Origin: JAWLDV01 sp046537975
Lineage (GTDB): Bacteria; Desulfobacterota; Desulfobulbia; Desulfobulbales; SURF-16
Direction of reading: 5' to 3'
NCBI GenBank assembly: GCA_046537975.1
Contig: JBKHJR010000001.1
Location: forward strand, 62,001-126,000
DNA length: 64,000 bases
Part shown: in pieces, positions 62,535 to 64,000 of the stretch
Layout of the letters: each line of letters starts with the position of its first letter
How positions within the stretch are numbered: the stretch's first letter is position 1
Made by a program: the position numbers and the translations under genes
The notes under the pieces: model-generated
The model's input: the letters and a program-made list of their open reading frames with translations, nothing else
The model's database searches: none
What the model was told of the DNA's origin: nothing

Positions 62535-63494
62535 ATGGCTAACCAGGAAAAAACCGGCATAATACTCCTTAACCTTGGAGGCCCTGACACCCTCGAAGAT
62601 GTTGAACCTTTTCTCTTTAATCTCTTCGCCGACCGGGAGATCATACGTCTGGGCCCTTTTTTTCTCCAGAAATTCATTGCCCGCAGAATCGCCAAAAAAC
62701 GAGCCCCGAAAAGCAAGGAATCCTATGCCGCCATCGGCGGGGGCTCCCCCCTCAAGGAAATAACCAGGCAGCAGGGCGAGGCCCTGGCCCGGAGGCTGGC
62801 GGACCAGGGGAATTTTGTGGTGGATATGGCCATGCGCTACTGGTATCCCACGGCCCGAGAAACTCTCCAGAAAATGGCGGACCAGGGCATTACCCGGATT
62901 GTAGCTCTTCCCCTATACCCCCATTATTCCAAAGCCACCTCCGGTTCTTCCCTCAGGGATCTGAAACGGGCGGCCTCAGCCCTGGAAGCCGACTTCGAGA
63001 TCATCGAAATAACTTCCTGGCCGGATGACCCTTTCTATATCAAGAGCCTGGCCTCCACAATCACGGAAGGCCTGAGCTTTTTCCCTTCCCCGGAAGTGGA
63101 AGTGGTCTACAGCGCCCACAGCCTCCCTGTGAAGTTCATTGACGAGGGAGATCCATACCTTGAGGAGCTGAAAAAGACCATTAAGGCAGTGGAAAACATT
63201 ACAGGGGTAACCGGCAGACTCTGCTTTCAGAGTCGCAGCGGCCCGGTGGAATGGCTCAGGCCTTCTACCCCGGAAATGCTGGCAGACCTGGCTGAACAGG
63301 GCTGCAAACAGGTGCTCATGGTGCCGATCAGCTTCGTCTCCGATCATGTGGAAACCCTCTATGAAATAGATGTCCAGTACAAGGAAACAGCGGCAGAGCT
63401 GGGAATCGACCTGAAACGCAGCGAATCCCTGAACCTTCGACCTGATTTTATCGACTCCTTGGCTTCCCTGGTCCTGGAGGCTGTTCAGAAATAG
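62535..63494 (+). CDS. hemH: Ferrochelatase (protoporphyrin/coproporphyrin type)
   Basis: The 319-residue enzyme inserts Fe2+ into porphyrin. Family motifs are TGIILLNLGGPDTLEDVEPFLFNLF, the YWYPTARET segment, LPLYPHYS, VVYSAHSLPVKFIDEGDPY (catalytic His), and a FVSDHVETLYEID glutamate-rich metal-binding end. With HemE and an AhbD-like protein it would form iron-coproporphyrin III or haem, depending on the oxidase encoded elsewhere. No hemG/hemY/cgoX is in the window. It is the last gene of the operon. Confidence 0.94.
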   Translation: MANQEKTGIILLNLGGPDTLEDVEPFLFNLFADREIIRLGPFFLQKFIARRIAKKRAPKSKESYAAIGGGSPLKEITRQQGEALARRLADQGNFVVDMAMRYWYPTARETLQKMADQGITRIVALPLYPHYSKATSGSSLRDLKRAASALEADFEIIEITSWPDDPFYIKSLASTITEGLSFFPSPEVEVVYSAHSLPVKFIDEGDPYLEELKKTIKAVENITGVTGRLCFQSRSGPVEWLRPSTPEMLADLAEQGCKQVLMVPISFVSDHVETLYEIDVQYKETAAELGIDLKRSESLNLRPDFIDSLASLVLEAVQK

Positions 63495-63665
63495 TGAGTA
63501 CTCAGTCCCGCTCAAGCAGCCTTTCTGGCCAGCCTTAATACTCTGAACCTTTTTTATTGTTCTTTGACAGCTTCATTATAATAGAATAACTTCTTACGGT
63601 ATGTGCCCACAATTATTCTGCCACTATAGAATTACCTGATAATAAAAAGAACATGAAGGATCATT

Positions 63666-64000
63666 ATGGTTAGCGTCTGTTCAAAGGTAATTAGGCCGTA
63701 CTCATTAATCAGCATCGTATCGGTTTTTCTATTTGCAATGCTGTTAGTTCTTTCCGGATGCGGCAGCCACAAAAATTATAAACCTCATCCGGAGCTGACA
63801 GGGTATAGCGAATCCGGGAAAGCATCATACTATTCCATGAAATATCAATTCAGGAAGACCGCAAGCGGGGAAAGATTTAACAACTACGCTATGACTGCTG
63901 CTCATGAGACCTTACCATTTGGAACGGATGTTCTGGTCACGAATTTAGGCAATGGCAAGACAGCTACTGTCACCATAAATGACAGGGGACCGTTCGTTGA
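63666..64000 (+). CDS. rlpA: RlpA-like septal lytic transglycosylase lipoprotein, C-terminus cut off
   Basis: Read from an ATG at 63666 (GAAGGAT upstream), the frame stays open to the window end. The N-terminus is a lipoprotein signal (ISIVSVFLFAMLLVLSGC). The mature part has the RlpA double-psi beta-barrel motifs: GKASYYS, RKTASGERFN, TAAHETLPFGTDVLVTNL and INDRGPFV, with the catalytic-site Asp. RlpA cleaves glycan strands lacking stem peptides at the septum. About 110 residues are visible; the rest, including any SPOR domain, is beyond the edge. Confidence 0.9.
   Translation, partial: MVSVCSKVIRPYSLISIVSVFLFAMLLVLSGCGSHKNYKPHPELTGYSESGKASYYSMKYQFRKTASGERFNNYAMTAAHETLPFGTDVLVTNLGNGKTATVTINDRGPFV

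Noticed and set aside
1..64000. tRNA, rRNA or insertion sequences
   Set aside because: No cloverleaf with T-loop and CCA context, rRNA-like sequence or transposase frame was seen on either strand. The long intergenic gaps were read for this and gave nothing.

Overview
The window looks like a chromosomal segment of a Gram-negative, probably anaerobic or microaerophilic bacterium, most like the Desulfobacterota (former Deltaproteobacteria). This assignment is an inference. It rests on TatB/TatC, periplasmic lipoproteins and RlpA, a membrane-anchored multihaem cytochrome c, a radical-SAM haem synthase beside hemE and hemH, a LexA-ImuB-DnaE2 mutagenesis cassette, a Tat-exported molybdenum hydroxylase and a likely selenoprotein. 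Genes are GC-rich, tightly packed and mostly chromosomal in character. I saw no tRNA, rRNA, CRISPR array, insertion sequence or prophage.

Layout: 0-5.7 kb holds a partial DUF3365 gene, a glycerophosphodiesterase with a strong terminator, an MFS transporter without a standard start codon, and an HrpB-type helicase. 5.9-10.8 kb is an SOS mutagenesis operon (lexA, catalytically dead imuB, dnaE2) behind a palindrome that overlaps its promoter. 11-17 kb holds a CPA2 antiporter fused to stress domains, an internally deleted S-adenosylhomocysteine hydrolase, a two-gene membrane flavo-oxidoreductase unit and a YceI protein. 17.5-20.8 kb is the most unusual locus: a four-gene, overlapping operon encoding a Rad50/Mre11-like machine whose ATPase is split in two. 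The N-half carries Walker A, four exact 39-residue repeats and a CxxC hook. The C-half carries the signature and Walker B motifs. An Mre11/SbcD nuclease and a small coiled-coil protein lie between them.

20.8-30.6 kb: purA, tatB-tatC, rtcA, a peroxiredoxin-like selenoprotein (in-frame UGA in a W-U-P-F-C motif followed by a SECIS-like hairpin), membrane and lipoprotein genes, then a cluster of damaged or split genes (a short CDF-like N-terminus, an mrp gene split by a frameshift with a TAATG overlap, and a remnant of a ten-helix metal exporter). 30.7-36.1 kb: a complete periplasmic aldehyde-oxidoreductase-type Mo enzyme with its XdhC and MocA maturation factors. 36.4-42.4 kb: DHH phosphoesterase, PhoH/PIN protein, MsrAB and an HDOD-GGDEF signalling protein.

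42.4-59.5 kb is mostly on the minus strand: mntP, a polyferredoxin, a periplasmic coiled-coil protein, dinB, glgX, cbiB and cobQ, amrS, pcm, and a compact nadE-multihaem cytochrome-hisD-rsmG run. A DksA-type gene is on the plus strand. 59.9-63.5 kb is a haem operon (AhbD-like radical SAM, hemE, HD-domain protein, hemH), and the window ends inside rlpA. Several genes near 13.7 and 29-30.6 kb look internally deleted in frame. Either this is real reductive change or the assembly is faulty there, and read-level checking would decide.
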